Shown in pieces: positions 43,463 through 52,036 of a stretch of DNA of 53,147 nucleotides. Source of the DNA: an uncultured Clostridia bacterium. Lineage in GTDB: Bacteria; Bacillota; Clostridia; Christensenellales; Pumilibacteraceae. The stretch spans positions 1 through 53,147 of the forward strand of contig CAMWMF010000011.1 of the NCBI GenBank assembly GCA_947175335.1. Reading direction: 5' to 3'. Every line of letters starts with the position of its first letter. Position 1 is the first letter of the stretch. The position numbers and the translations under genes were made by a program. The notes under the pieces were generated by a model, which saw only the letters and a list, made by a program, of their open reading frames with translations, was not told the origin of the DNA and ran no database searches.

Positions 43463-46400
43463 ATGGACAACCAAGACAAGACGACTTTTTCGTTGGACGA
43501 TGAGGAGATCGTTGAGGAAGAAGTTATCGATCGTGACGAAGAGTACGACGATGGCTACGAAGACGAGGACTACGGCGACGAAGGGTACGACGACGAGTAC
43601 GACGAGGATTACGGCGACGAAGACTACGGCGACGAGGAGTATGACGACGGCTACAACGACGATTATTACGACGACCGTTTAAACAAGGTCCTTGACGAGC
43701 TTGCCGAATTAAAGAGGGGAATGGTACCGGCTACTCAACAGCAGCAGCCTCAGCCCATTATGCCGCCTCAATACATTTACCAACCTACCGCTCCGCCTGC
43801 CGGCAGCGAGGTTGTAATGTACAACGAAATTTCGCGTTTGCGTGACGAGCTTGCTCGCAATCAGAACAGCTTGGAAATGCAAAAGGAGCTTACGCGTATC
43901 AAGGAAGATATGCAGCGCGACCAAAAGTTTGCGGAAGCCCAGTACAACGCGGAAATCCAACGGTTGCAGAGTAAAATCGACGACCTACTAAAAAACGGGT
44001 CAAGCCCTCAAAGTGAACTTCCGGCAGGTCAGGAACCGGAGCGCATTGAGGGCGGAAAATCTTTGGATGTAGATAAGCTGCTTTCGATAAACGAAGCTAT
44101 TTTGCGTGCCATGCGCGACACCGACGCGCGTATGCAGAACGAAATAGGCCAGTTGAAAAAGCAGTTGGACGAAATGCCGTCCGTTAAGGAACTTAACGGC
44201 GCGGTTTCGTCTATGAAAAAAGCGGCAAATAGCATGGACACCGGCAATCTTACCAAGCTTTCGGGCGAGATTGCGGCGTTAAAGGCTGTGCTGGAAGGCA
44301 CGCCTATGCCTACGGCTGCCGCCGCCGCACCCGCTGCGGCGACTACTCCCGTTGTTTCGGAAGTAAGTGCCGCCGAGCTTTTGCGTCAGCTTTACGAAAT
44401 CAAAACGGTTATCGGCAATGCTTCGCCGGCTGCCGTTAAACGCGCACAAACAATTTCCGAGCTTGTAAACGACTTCAAAAAAGTTACATACGATGTTCAC
44501 TCGCAAACCGCATCATATAAAGACAAGCTCAATGCAGTGTACGCTTACGTAAAGCGCCTTACGGACAGCAATGAGCCGGACGCTATCGACTTAGTACAGG
44601 CAACAAACACGCTTATAGACGAGCTGGGCGACCAGCCGCTCAACAAGCAGTCGTTCACTGCCGTGGCGGAATTCTGCGCCGAGCGCGGCATGACCACTAT
44701 AACTTCGGCAATGCGCGACAGTGCCGACCGCTTCTTCAATCTTGTAGGTAAAATAGAGGATGCTCCTGTTGAATCGTACGGCGACTTCTTGCCAGATCTT
44801 GTGGAGGAAATCAACACACTTCAAGGCAACAAGTACGAGGCGGAAAACGCCGCTACGGTAGGCGAAATTACAACGGAACTGGTCAACGAAAACAGTGACA
44901 AAGCTGCTGTTAAGGAAATGGTGGAGCGGCTTGTCGAAATCACCGTTGCCGACGTTTTGGATTTGCCCGAGCTTGACTTGCCCAAAGCGTACAAGCCCGC
45001 GCACGTTCAAAACGACGAAACGCTGTTTACCAAGCTTGCCGATCTTAAATCGGCGGTTATGGACAGACCGACGCCGACAATTATACCTACTTCGGAAGAC
45101 GGCGAGCTGTCGGTGGACGAAGCGGCGTTGCAGCAAATACTGTACGCCGTAGACGACCTTAAAAACAAGCTGGAAAACGCAACCGGCAACAACGACGTAG
45201 CCGGCGCGTTAGAAGAGCTTCGCAATAACTATTTGGATATAACAAATCGCCTTGTCGATATGTCCGAAAAATTGCAGGAACCGCCTGTTCAAGCGGAAGC
45301 TACGGAAGGCGCGGCAATGTCGGACGAGGAACGTCAGATAATGCTCGACGACCTCGGTTATATCCGTGCAAAGTTGGACGATTACGAAACGTTCTTCAAC
45401 AACCTGTCCGACTTGCGTACTGAGCTTAACCAAACGCAAACGGGTGGCGGTGAGGACTTAACCGCACCGGTTACAGAGCAGCTCACAACGCTGATGACCG
45501 ATATTACCGCGCAGTTCGACAAACTGTACGAGGACGTCACCAACGTAATTATCGAATCTGAATCGAATATTATCGGCAAGCTTGGCGACGGTAATGACGC
45601 TAATGCTACGCTGGACGCCATAGAGGCTGCCAAAGCGGACATCCTTGCCGAAACTCAGTCCATCAAGGATTCGCTTGTCGGCGTGTCGGACGCTAATGCT
45701 GCGCTCGACGCTATCGATGCCGCCAAGTCCGACATTCTTATCGACACGCAAGCCATTAGGGATTCGCTCGTAAGTGTATCGGACGCTATACTTATGTCGC
45801 CCACTGCTGAGGCTATCGAGCAGCTTCGTGCCGACGTAAACGCTTATATCGATTCGGCCAGTGTCAACATGGAATCGGCAACGTCCGACAGACAGCGTTT
45901 GCTGGACGATATTGCGTTCCTTCGCGAGCAAGCCGAGCTTGCCATTGCGGAAGGCGACCAAATACCCGACGGTGCTGAAGCAGTTCAGGATACCGAAAAG
46001 CTTATCGACTACTTGGACGAAATCGCGGCACGTGTATCGCTTATCAACACGGTAGCCGACGACGCAGCCGCAACCAAGGAATCTGTTACTACGATAGGCG
46101 ACAACGTAGCCGCTTTGTCGGATAACGTCGCCACCGTGTCGGACGCGCTCAATGCCGTTACCGACAGCGTTGCAGCGGCAAGCGACAGCATTGCGGCTAT
46201 CAACGATAACTTTGTTGCAGTCAACGACAACTTTGCGGTAATCAACGACAATGTTAACGCTATGAGTGAAAACGTTGTTGCGGCACGCGACGCGGCTAAT
46301 TCCGCACTGGATGCGCTCACGCCGATAACCGAGCAGTTAAATAGCATACTCGAAAGGCTGGAAACGCCTACGACCGAGGCGGAACAAACCGTCGTCGAGA

Positions 46401-49400
46401 ACAACGATTATGCCGCGGACGAGCTTGCGCTTATACGCGATAACCTTAACGCAATAATCGACACGCTCACATTAATGCCGCAGTCGGACGACGTGGTGGT
46501 CGCACGCGACAACACGCTCGCCATACTCGACGCACTGGCTACAATGCCGCAAGCGGACGACGTTGCGCTTATACGCGAAAACGTAAGCACATTGCTTGAA
46601 TCGGTAAATGCGCTTACCGAGAACGTTACTGCTCTTGGTGAAAATTCCAACGACAATCAGCCCGTTATCGACGAGATAACCGCGCTCCGCGAAGCGTTTG
46701 ACGTTACTGCCGAGGATATCAAGCTCGTGCTTGAAAAAATCGACCTTAGCGAACAGTACGCCGCTACGGATAAGCAAGAGATTATCGACGCGGTAAACGC
46801 GATTAAAGAAGAAATTCACATCAACACGCTGGACGAAAACATGTCGGCGTCCGGCATAGACGGGGAGACCCGCGAAGCGCTTTTGGGCGAAATTGCCGAA
46901 ATCCGCGAACGCTTGGGCAATATCGAAAATGCGACTCAAGCGGCTAACGACGTAAACGTTGCGGCAATCGACCAGATTTCCGCGCAGCTTGCCGATTTGC
47001 AGGCCGCGTTGGAAGGACTTGCAGCGGGAACTGACGAGCAGGCCGACCAAGACCAACTCGATTCGGATAACATGCAAGCGCTCATTGCCGAGCTTTCGTC
47101 TATCAAGGAAAAACTCGATGCGTCGTCCGAATACGACACCGTCGAAGAAATTCTGTCCTTGCGCGAGGACATCAAGGCCGCACGTATAGTCGATCAGGAC
47201 GAGGTTTCGGGCGAGCTGGAATCTATCAAGAACGAGCTTGCCGCTATATCTTCGGGCAACATACTTGACGAAATCCGCGCTTTGCGCGAGGATATTGCAA
47301 ACCTTCCCGTAGGCGTCGACGGCGGTTCGGAAGCTACCGACGGCGAAATCAATCTTGTGCTTAACGAGATTGTGTCGTTGCGCGACGAAGTATTTGCGTT
47401 TAAGGACGAAGTACTCAACGCGACCGGTGCTACTGCCGAACCTCAAACGGAGCCGACAGAGCAAGTAGTCCAAAGCTCCGAGGATATGCTTAGTGTCCTT
47501 GACGAGCTTTCCGCACTTCGTGCCGACCAAACCGCGCTCAGCGAAAATATCGACGAGCTTAAAGACCTTGTCAGCCGTAGAACGACCGTAGTAAGCGGCG
47601 ACGAGGAAGGCGCTACGACAACGGCCAACGTTGACGAGCTTAACATAGTGCTCGACGAGATAATCAATCTTAAAGGCGATATAGACAGGATAGAGGAGAG
47701 CTTGGGCGGCGACAGACTTAATGCAATCGCCGAGCAAGTGGAAGATATCCGCGCAGTACTTGACGAGCTTAGAAGCAACGCGGGAGCGAGCGACGCACAA
47801 ACGACAACGGAGACCTATTCCGAAAGCGGTGCGCCCGTTACTGCCGACGTCGACCTTACGCCTGTACTCGAACAGTTGGATGCCGTAAATGCGGCTTTGG
47901 AAGAAATTAAGCTTGTTCAGGAAGCTACCGTCGCCGAGGAAGGCGGCGAAGCTACCGGCTCGCTTGCCGAACGCTTTGACGCGCTTGAAGCGGAAATGGC
48001 GGATATCAAGTCCGCGCTTGCCGATATGGCGCCTATCGATTACGCGGCGGAAATGGCGGAAATGCGCGCCCAAATCGAATCGCTCCGTGCCGAGAACGAG
48101 CAGTTAAAGGCTGACGGCACAGACATGTTCGCCGTACAAATTGACGAGCTTAAAGACTTTATACGCGATTTGACTGAAACCGCGCACGCGTCTGCACCCG
48201 TTGACGCGGCAGCGGCAGACGGCAGCGAATTGTACACAATGCTTATCGACGAAATCCGCGGACTTAAAGAACAAGTTGCGGCTGTCCAAGCGGCGCCCGT
48301 GCAGGCGACTGCGGGATTGGACGAGCAGGCATTGCAGGATATACGCGACATGCTTGCCGCACAGACCGAACAAAACGGACTTGCCGGCGAGCTGGGCGAG
48401 ATACGAGACGAAATAGCGCAGCTTCGTTCGCTCACCACAGTAGCGGCGGAAAGCGGCGGCAACGTAGAGGTTCAGTCGCTCAGGGACGAGCTGGAAGAAA
48501 TCAAGTCTATGCTCGCATCGCCCGACAGTCTTATGGGCGTTGCCGAGGACGTAACGGCTATCAAGGCGGACGTTCAGACCTTGAAGGAAGAGCCCGACCT
48601 CGGCGTTATGAGCGAGATTTTGGCACTGCGCGACGAGTTCCAAGCATTGCGTGAGCAGATTGAGGACGTCAAGCGCATTGCCGGCGAAACGGAAAGCGAA
48701 TCGGACGACACGCTTATGGCGGAAATCCAGTCGCTCCGCGATCAGCTGTTTGCTATCAGCATGGCCAACGTAAACGATCCCGCTTCGGGCGAATCCAATT
48801 ACGAAAGCTACAACAATATAATTCTCGACGAGATTGCTTCGCTCCGCGACCAGGTAGCGAGCGCGGGCTCGGCACGGGATATCGAAATCATATCCGACGA
48901 GTTTGCCAAGCTTAAAGCGGCGATTGACAAGCGCGAAGCTATGGTCGAGGCGCTTGCGGACAGAGTAGCAACGCTCGGCAATGATGCAACCAACAATAAG
49001 ATTTTGGAAGAGCTTGCCGTGCTGCGCACCGATATGGCAAATCAGCGCGACGCCGACCTTACCACGCTCAACTTTATGTCGGAAATGGCGCACCTTTTGG
49101 AACGCCAAAATCAGTACCTCACGCAAAACGCGGGTACCAAGATAACCGACGAGATTGAAAGCCTCAAAGCCGAAATCGCGTCCAGCGATGCCGTAGCGGA
49201 AGAGGTTGCCAAACTGCGCGAGGTTATGACGCAAACGGGCAATGCGGCCGACAACGACACCATTCTCGCCGAGCTTGCCGACCTTAGGGAAGAGCTCAGC
49301 AAGGAAAAACCCAGCCAAGAAAACGCGCTTATACTCGACGCTATATCGCGGCTCCGCGACGAAATAACGGTGATTGCCGAGCGCGAAAGAGTGCGCGACC

Positions 49401-50068
49401 TCAATTCCGACGCCGATCTTTCCGATTCGCTTTCCGACTTGAAGGAACAGCTTAACGAGATAGCCGGAATTATGGAGCCCAATCAGCATATTCAGCCCGC
49501 TCAACCGGCGCAGCCTGTTCAGTCTGTTCAGCCCGAAAAGAAACCGGCCGCAAGCATGGCAACGGGCAAAAAGCGCGGCAGAAAGCCGGGGCAAAAGAAT
49601 TCCGCTAAGACGGGTGGAACGAGCACCGCAAGTACGGGTACCGGCAAAAAGCGCGGACGTAAGCCCGCAGCGCAAAAACAAGCGCAGCCGGAAGTAGAGG
49701 AAGTAGTTATCAATACTCCAGCACCCGAAAAGGACGAGTTTGAAGCGCTTATAGACCGTCAAGCGGGCTTGCTCGGCGGCGATAGCGATATGTCGCTCAA
49801 TCCCACCGTAACGGCCGACACTATGGACGTAGCCGATAGGCTCGCCAAGCAGGTCGCCAACAAGCTGATAATGGAACAGCTTGTCGAGCAGTTGGGCGAC
49901 GGTGGCGTAAGCGAGGACAGGGTGGACGAAATTTTGCGCGACATACTGCCGCACGAATTCAACACCATAGCTGAAACCGAAGCTTCCGACAAGGTTCGCA
50001 GACTCGCCAACCAGCTCGTGCTCAACAAGCTCCGCGCAAGGCTTAACGGCAACAAGGACGAAGACTAA
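43463..50068 (+). CDS. Giant cytoplasmic helical-repeat protein with acidic N-terminus and AT-hook-like motifs
   Basis: About 2201 aa, no signal peptide or TM. Residues 12-72 are almost only Asp, Glu, Tyr and Gly (DEDYGDEGYDDEYDEDYGDE). Then Pro/Gln linker (80-105), helical start (YNEISRLRDELARNQNSLEM), and a very long helical part with a recurring motif of the type hhDEIxxLRxxh (about 30 copies, densest 1140-2000). Two 31-aa tandem repeats at 712-773, heptad repeats at 880-950, and units of about 23 residues (LNAIIDTLTLMPQSDDV type) near 990-1040. Two GKKRGRKP motifs at 2032-2072 resemble AT-hooks. A helical C-terminal domain (about 2090-2201) ends LVLNKLRARLNGNKDED. Start 43463 is set by GAGGA 6 nt upstream; ATG 43448 in frame is too early. 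Function unknown; a DNA-linked scaffold is inferred. Confidence 0.9.
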   Translation: MDNQDKTTFSLDDEEIVEEEVIDRDEEYDDGYEDEDYGDEGYDDEYDEDYGDEDYGDEEYDDGYNDDYYDDRLNKVLDELAELKRGMVPATQQQQPQPIMPPQYIYQPTAPPAGSEVVMYNEISRLRDELARNQNSLEMQKELTRIKEDMQRDQKFAEAQYNAEIQRLQSKIDDLLKNGSSPQSELPAGQEPERIEGGKSLDVDKLLSINEAILRAMRDTDARMQNEIGQLKKQLDEMPSVKELNGAVSSMKKAANSMDTGNLTKLSGEIAALKAVLEGTPMPTAAAAAPAAATTPVVSEVSAAELLRQLYEIKTVIGNASPAAVKRAQTISELVNDFKKVTYDVHSQTASYKDKLNAVYAYVKRLTDSNEPDAIDLVQATNTLIDELGDQPLNKQSFTAVAEFCAERGMTTITSAMRDSADRFFNLVGKIEDAPVESYGDFLPDLVEEINTLQGNKYEAENAATVGEITTELVNENSDKAAVKEMVERLVEITVADVLDLPELDLPKAYKPAHVQNDETLFTKLADLKSAVMDRPTPTIIPTSEDGELSVDEAALQQILYAVDDLKNKLENATGNNDVAGALEELRNNYLDITNRLVDMSEKLQEPPVQAEATEGAAMSDEERQIMLDDLGYIRAKLDDYETFFNNLSDLRTELNQTQTGGGEDLTAPVTEQLTTLMTDITAQFDKLYEDVTNVIIESESNIIGKLGDGNDANATLDAIEAAKADILAETQSIKDSLVGVSDANAALDAIDAAKSDILIDTQAIRDSLVSVSDAILMSPTAEAIEQLRADVNAYIDSASVNMESATSDRQRLLDDIAFLREQAELAIAEGDQIPDGAEAVQDTEKLIDYLDEIAARVSLINTVADDAAATKESVTTIGDNVAALSDNVATVSDALNAVTDSVAAASDSIAAINDNFVAVNDNFAVINDNVNAMSENVVAARDAANSALDALTPITEQLNSILERLETPTTEAEQTVVENNDYAADELALIRDNLNAIIDTLTLMPQSDDVVVARDNTLAILDALATMPQADDVALIRENVSTLLESVNALTENVTALGENSNDNQPVIDEITALREAFDVTAEDIKLVLEKIDLSEQYAATDKQEIIDAVNAIKEEIHINTLDENMSASGIDGETREALLGEIAEIRERLGNIENATQAANDVNVAAIDQISAQLADLQAALEGLAAGTDEQADQDQLDSDNMQALIAELSSIKEKLDASSEYDTVEEILSLREDIKAARIVDQDEVSGELESIKNELAAISSGNILDEIRALREDIANLPVGVDGGSEATDGEINLVLNEIVSLRDEVFAFKDEVLNATGATAEPQTEPTEQVVQSSEDMLSVLDELSALRADQTALSENIDELKDLVSRRTTVVSGDEEGATTTANVDELNIVLDEIINLKGDIDRIEESLGGDRLNAIAEQVEDIRAVLDELRSNAGASDAQTTTETYSESGAPVTADVDLTPVLEQLDAVNAALEEIKLVQEATVAEEGGEATGSLAERFDALEAEMADIKSALADMAPIDYAAEMAEMRAQIESLRAENEQLKADGTDMFAVQIDELKDFIRDLTETAHASAPVDAAAADGSELYTMLIDEIRGLKEQVAAVQAAPVQATAGLDEQALQDIRDMLAAQTEQNGLAGELGEIRDEIAQLRSLTTVAAESGGNVEVQSLRDELEEIKSMLASPDSLMGVAEDVTAIKADVQTLKEEPDLGVMSEILALRDEFQALREQIEDVKRIAGETESESDDTLMAEIQSLRDQLFAISMANVNDPASGESNYESYNNIILDEIASLRDQVASAGSARDIEIISDEFAKLKAAIDKREAMVEALADRVATLGNDATNNKILEELAVLRTDMANQRDADLTTLNFMSEMAHLLERQNQYLTQNAGTKITDEIESLKAEIASSDAVAEEVAKLREVMTQTGNAADNDTILAELADLREELSKEKPSQENALILDAISRLRDEITVIAERERVRDLNSDADLSDSLSDLKEQLNEIAGIMEPNQHIQPAQPAQPVQSVQPEKKPAASMATGKKRGRKPGQKNSAKTGGTSTASTGTGKKRGRKPAAQKQAQPEVEEVVINTPAPEKDEFEALIDRQAGLLGGDSDMSLNPTVTADTMDVADRLAKQVANKLIMEQLVEQLGDGGVSEDRVDEILRDILPHEFNTIAETEASDKVRRLANQLVLNKLRARLNGNKDED
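45596..45781 (+). repeat. Two tandem 93-bp (31-aa) repeats
   Basis: Copies start at 45596 and 45689; both encode DANA(T/A)LDAI(E/D)AAK(A/S)DIL and then SVS- or GVS-ending segments with few differences. A third partial copy begins at 45782. Confidence 0.85.
46100..46312 (+). repeat. Run of nine or more heptad repeats
   Basis: Consecutive 7-residue units such as VAALSDN, VATVSDA, LNAVTDS, VAAASDS, IAAINDN, FVAVNDN, FAVINDN, VNAMSEN. Hydrophobic residues recur at two fixed positions and Asn/Asp/Ser at the last three. Confidence 0.85.
49558..49680 (+). other. Two AT-hook-like motifs in giant protein 3
   Basis: GKKRGRKPG and GKKRGRKPA separated by a Ser/Thr/Gly-rich linker of about 20 residues. 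KRGRKP fits the AT-hook core, which binds the minor groove of AT-rich DNA. Confidence 0.6.
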
Positions 50069-50089
50069 TAATTAAAAGTAATCAAAAAG

Positions 50090-50114
50090 ACCGCGGTTAT
50101 ATCGCGGTTTTTTT
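50090..50114 (+). terminator. Intrinsic terminator of the giant-gene operon
   Basis: Stem ACCGCG/CGCGGT with a 7-nt loop followed by seven T, 22 bases after the stop. Confidence 0.85.
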
Positions 50115-50124
50115 GTTGTTTTGA

Positions 50125-50179
50125 AAATTTGTAAAATTTGCAACAAAATTGTAATCACCATACGATATTAGCATTGAAA
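50125..50179 (+). repeat. 55-bp promoter-upstream element, copy 1
   Basis: Begins AAATTTGTAAAATTTGCAAC and ends at the -35 TTGAAA. It aligns without gaps to 51330-51384. Contains TTGTAA/TTGCAA-type direct repeats. Confidence 0.7.
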
Positions 50180-50202
50180 TTCTATCTTAATTATGCTATA
50201 TT
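50174..50202 (+). promoter_or_regulatory. Sigma-A promoter
   Basis: TTGAAA, 17-nt spacer, TATATT, 24 nt before ATG 50227. Confidence 0.8.
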
Positions 50203-50226
50203 ATCGTATATAGGAGGTTGTGAGAA

Positions 50227-50736
50227 ATGCAGTTTTACCTAAAACTTTTAATAATTTTAGTGCTGTTGACGCTCACGCTGGTCTTATCGTGTTTGGTTTA
50301 TAAAACTGACAGCAACTCGGAAGGAAAACGTGTTTTAAAATTTCCGCGGTTTTTCAGATTAGTACCATTTTTATTGTTTTGCTTTACCGTAATTTGTAGT
50401 ATCTGTATTTTGTTATTCCAATTTGAAGAATGGCCGTATATACTGTTACTCTTTGGTGTTTTTGGTTTGCCGTCTTTGATAATGTTTATCTTATGGTCGA
50501 TTTGGCGAGTGGATATTAAAGAAGATGGTTTTATCTACAGAAATTATTTCGGAAAGAAAAATGAATACAAATATGCGGAATTAGAATATCAACTACATCC
50601 CAAAGGACTAAAATGGTATTTTTATAAAAATAATAAAAAAGTTTTGTGCGTAGCGTATTACGTTAATGGCGGAGATACGTTAGATAGGCTTTATCACAAA
50701 TATATTAGTAGACATAGGAAAGATATCAAGGAGTAA
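50227..50736 (+). CDS. Membrane protein with PH-like C-terminal domain
   Basis: 169 aa. TM helices at about 5-25, 42-63 and 70-90; the C-terminal 75 residues (VDIKEDGFIYRNYFGKKNEY and later YFYKNNKKVLCVAYYV) look like a bacterial PH-like beta fold. AGGAGG precedes the ATG. AT-rich codon use, unlike the operon upstream. Followed after 2 bases by the lipoprotein gene, so the pair is probably co-transcribed. Function unknown. Confidence 0.72.
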   Translation: MQFYLKLLIILVLLTLTLVLSCLVYKTDSNSEGKRVLKFPRFFRLVPFLLFCFTVICSICILLFQFEEWPYILLLFGVFGLPSLIMFILWSIWRVDIKEDGFIYRNYFGKKNEYKYAELEYQLHPKGLKWYFYKNNKKVLCVAYYVNGGDTLDRLYHKYISRHRKDIKE

Positions 50737-50738
50737 AT

Positions 50739-51290
50739 ATGCAAAAAATAAATCGTTTAAAATCCTTTTTAATAGGAACTATAAGTCTTGCGGCTGTTTT
50801 CATGTTAACCGGCTGCCAGGGCTATGAAGGATATACCGGAGAATATCCCGAACTTTTTTCGGTGGCTGTTTATAGTATTCCCAATATGTATGGCTCTATA
50901 TCTTATGAGGTTGTAACTGAACCTTTAGTACATTATTTGGAAGAAGACGAATACGGTCGAGTCCTCTTTTGTTATTCCGAAGAATATGGAAAGTATATTG
51001 ATGGCAGAAATCAGGGCAAAGCTGATTACGGCGGTGTAAACTTGGTAATTTGTCAAGGACATGATGACGAATATGCCTATTACTACAACGGCAACAATTA
51101 TATATCCTCTCCGCTATGTGAGGGAAATGTAATCCATATTTACGGTTATGTGAAGCCGCCTGCAATCGATAAGCCTTATAATGATTTCACAGAAGAGCAA
51201 ATTTCAAAATTAAAAGCTGAAAACGATTGGGGTAAAGAATTGGATTTTGATAAATGTGCAAAGGTAAAGATAGTACGGAAGAAATCATAA
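50739..51290 (+). CDS. Lipoprotein, unknown function
   Basis: 183 aa. Signal peptide ending in a lipobox (FMLTGC, Cys at about 26), so it is predicted to be lipid-anchored on the outer face of the membrane. The rest is polar, Tyr- and Gly-rich, with no domain I recognise (EYGRVLFCYSEEYGKYIDG, YYYNGNNYISSPLCEGNVIH). AAGGAG lies 6 nt before the ATG. Encoded 2 bases after the membrane gene, so the two may act together. Confidence 0.8.
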   Translation: MQKINRLKSFLIGTISLAAVFMLTGCQGYEGYTGEYPELFSVAVYSIPNMYGSISYEVVTEPLVHYLEEDEYGRVLFCYSEEYGKYIDGRNQGKADYGGVNLVICQGHDDEYAYYYNGNNYISSPLCEGNVIHIYGYVKPPAIDKPYNDFTEEQISKLKAENDWGKELDFDKCAKVKIVRKKS

Positions 51291-51329
51291 GAAACAAATG
51301 ATAATGAGCGAACTTTGACGTTCCGTTTT

Positions 51330-51384
51330 AAATTTGTAAAATTAGCAACTTAGTTGTAATAGCCACATGAATTTTGCATTGACG
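51330..51384 (+). repeat. 55-bp promoter-upstream element, copy 2
   Basis: Same length as 50125-50179 with clear identity in the blocks AAATTTGTAAAATT, GCAAC, TTGTAAT, CCA and GCATTGA. It ends at the -35 TTGACG. Confidence 0.7.
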
Positions 51385-51408
51385 GTAATTCGTGGAGTAG
51401 GATATTAT
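51379..51408 (+). promoter_or_regulatory. Probable sigma-A promoter
   Basis: TTGACG, 18-nt spacer, TATTAT, 19 nt before the ATG at 51428. Confidence 0.6.
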
Positions 51409-51427
51409 ATTATTACGAGGGTATCTT

Positions 51428-51976
51428 ATGAAGAAAAAGAAATCGCGTAAAAAGAAATCGAAAGTTAAATTTGACTTTTCCGGTTTGCTTATTTGTCTTG
51501 TTTATATTCCGATAATGTTTTGCATGTTTTTCGGCAGCAAGCAAATGTGGGTTGAATTTGCAATCAGCTTATCGATATCGGCACTTTCGTTCATTTTACT
51601 GATTATTTACACGCGAAAAAAGAAATTGAAATTAAAAGGCTATATTAACGGTATACTTGTTATCTTAATCGGTATAAGTATTTTGTTTTGCATTATGTTC
51701 GGGAGTAATGGAGAATGGATTGGATTTTCGGTTTGCTTATCGGCGGCAGTACTCATGTTCATTATAGTAATACCGGTAACGTATAGCGGCGATACTTACG
51801 AATGTCCGCATTGCGGGCATGAGTTTAAAGTTAATCCGTATAAAATATTTTTTACTCACGGCATATTTAGAATTTTTGATTTATCCGCCGGAACGATGAA
51901 AAATGCAAAGATAAGTGTAAAATTAAAATGCCCTAACTGTGAAACGAAAGATTGGTGCAAAAGGCGTTCGAAATAA
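51428..51976 (+). CDS. Membrane protein with zinc ribbon and internal duplication
   Basis: 182 aa. A Lys-rich start (MKKKKSRKKKSK), then two similar helix pairs: IPIMFCMFFGSKQMWVEFAI and GISILFCIMFGSNGEWIGFS, indicating an internal duplication of about 55 residues. The C-terminal part has CPHCGHEF (near 122) and CPNCETKDWC (near 170), giving at least four Cys for one zinc. Function unknown. ACGAGG precedes the ATG. Confidence 0.75.
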   Translation: MKKKKSRKKKSKVKFDFSGLLICLVYIPIMFCMFFGSKQMWVEFAISLSISALSFILLIIYTRKKKLKLKGYINGILVILIGISILFCIMFGSNGEWIGFSVCLSAAVLMFIIVIPVTYSGDTYECPHCGHEFKVNPYKIFFTHGIFRIFDLSAGTMKNAKISVKLKCPNCETKDWCKRRSK

Positions 51977-51987
51977 TTAATATCTAC

Positions 51988-52016
51988 TTGAAATAATCCG
52001 AAATAAGTGATATATT
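51988..52016 (+). promoter_or_regulatory. Sigma-A promoter
   Basis: TTGAAA, 17-nt spacer, TATATT, 20 nt before the GNAT gene. Confidence 0.78.
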
Positions 52017-52036
52017 AATGAGCAAAAGGAGATGGT

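Noticed and set aside
46100-46312. Possible intergenic satellite or origin repeats
   Set aside because: Repeats are multiples of 7 codons inside an intact frame; they encode a helical heptad pattern.
46472-49954. Two long minus-strand frames (533 and 616 codons) opposite giant gene 3
   Set aside because: Antisense to the repeat-rich gene; the open length follows from codon bias, and the translation shows no domain or start signal.
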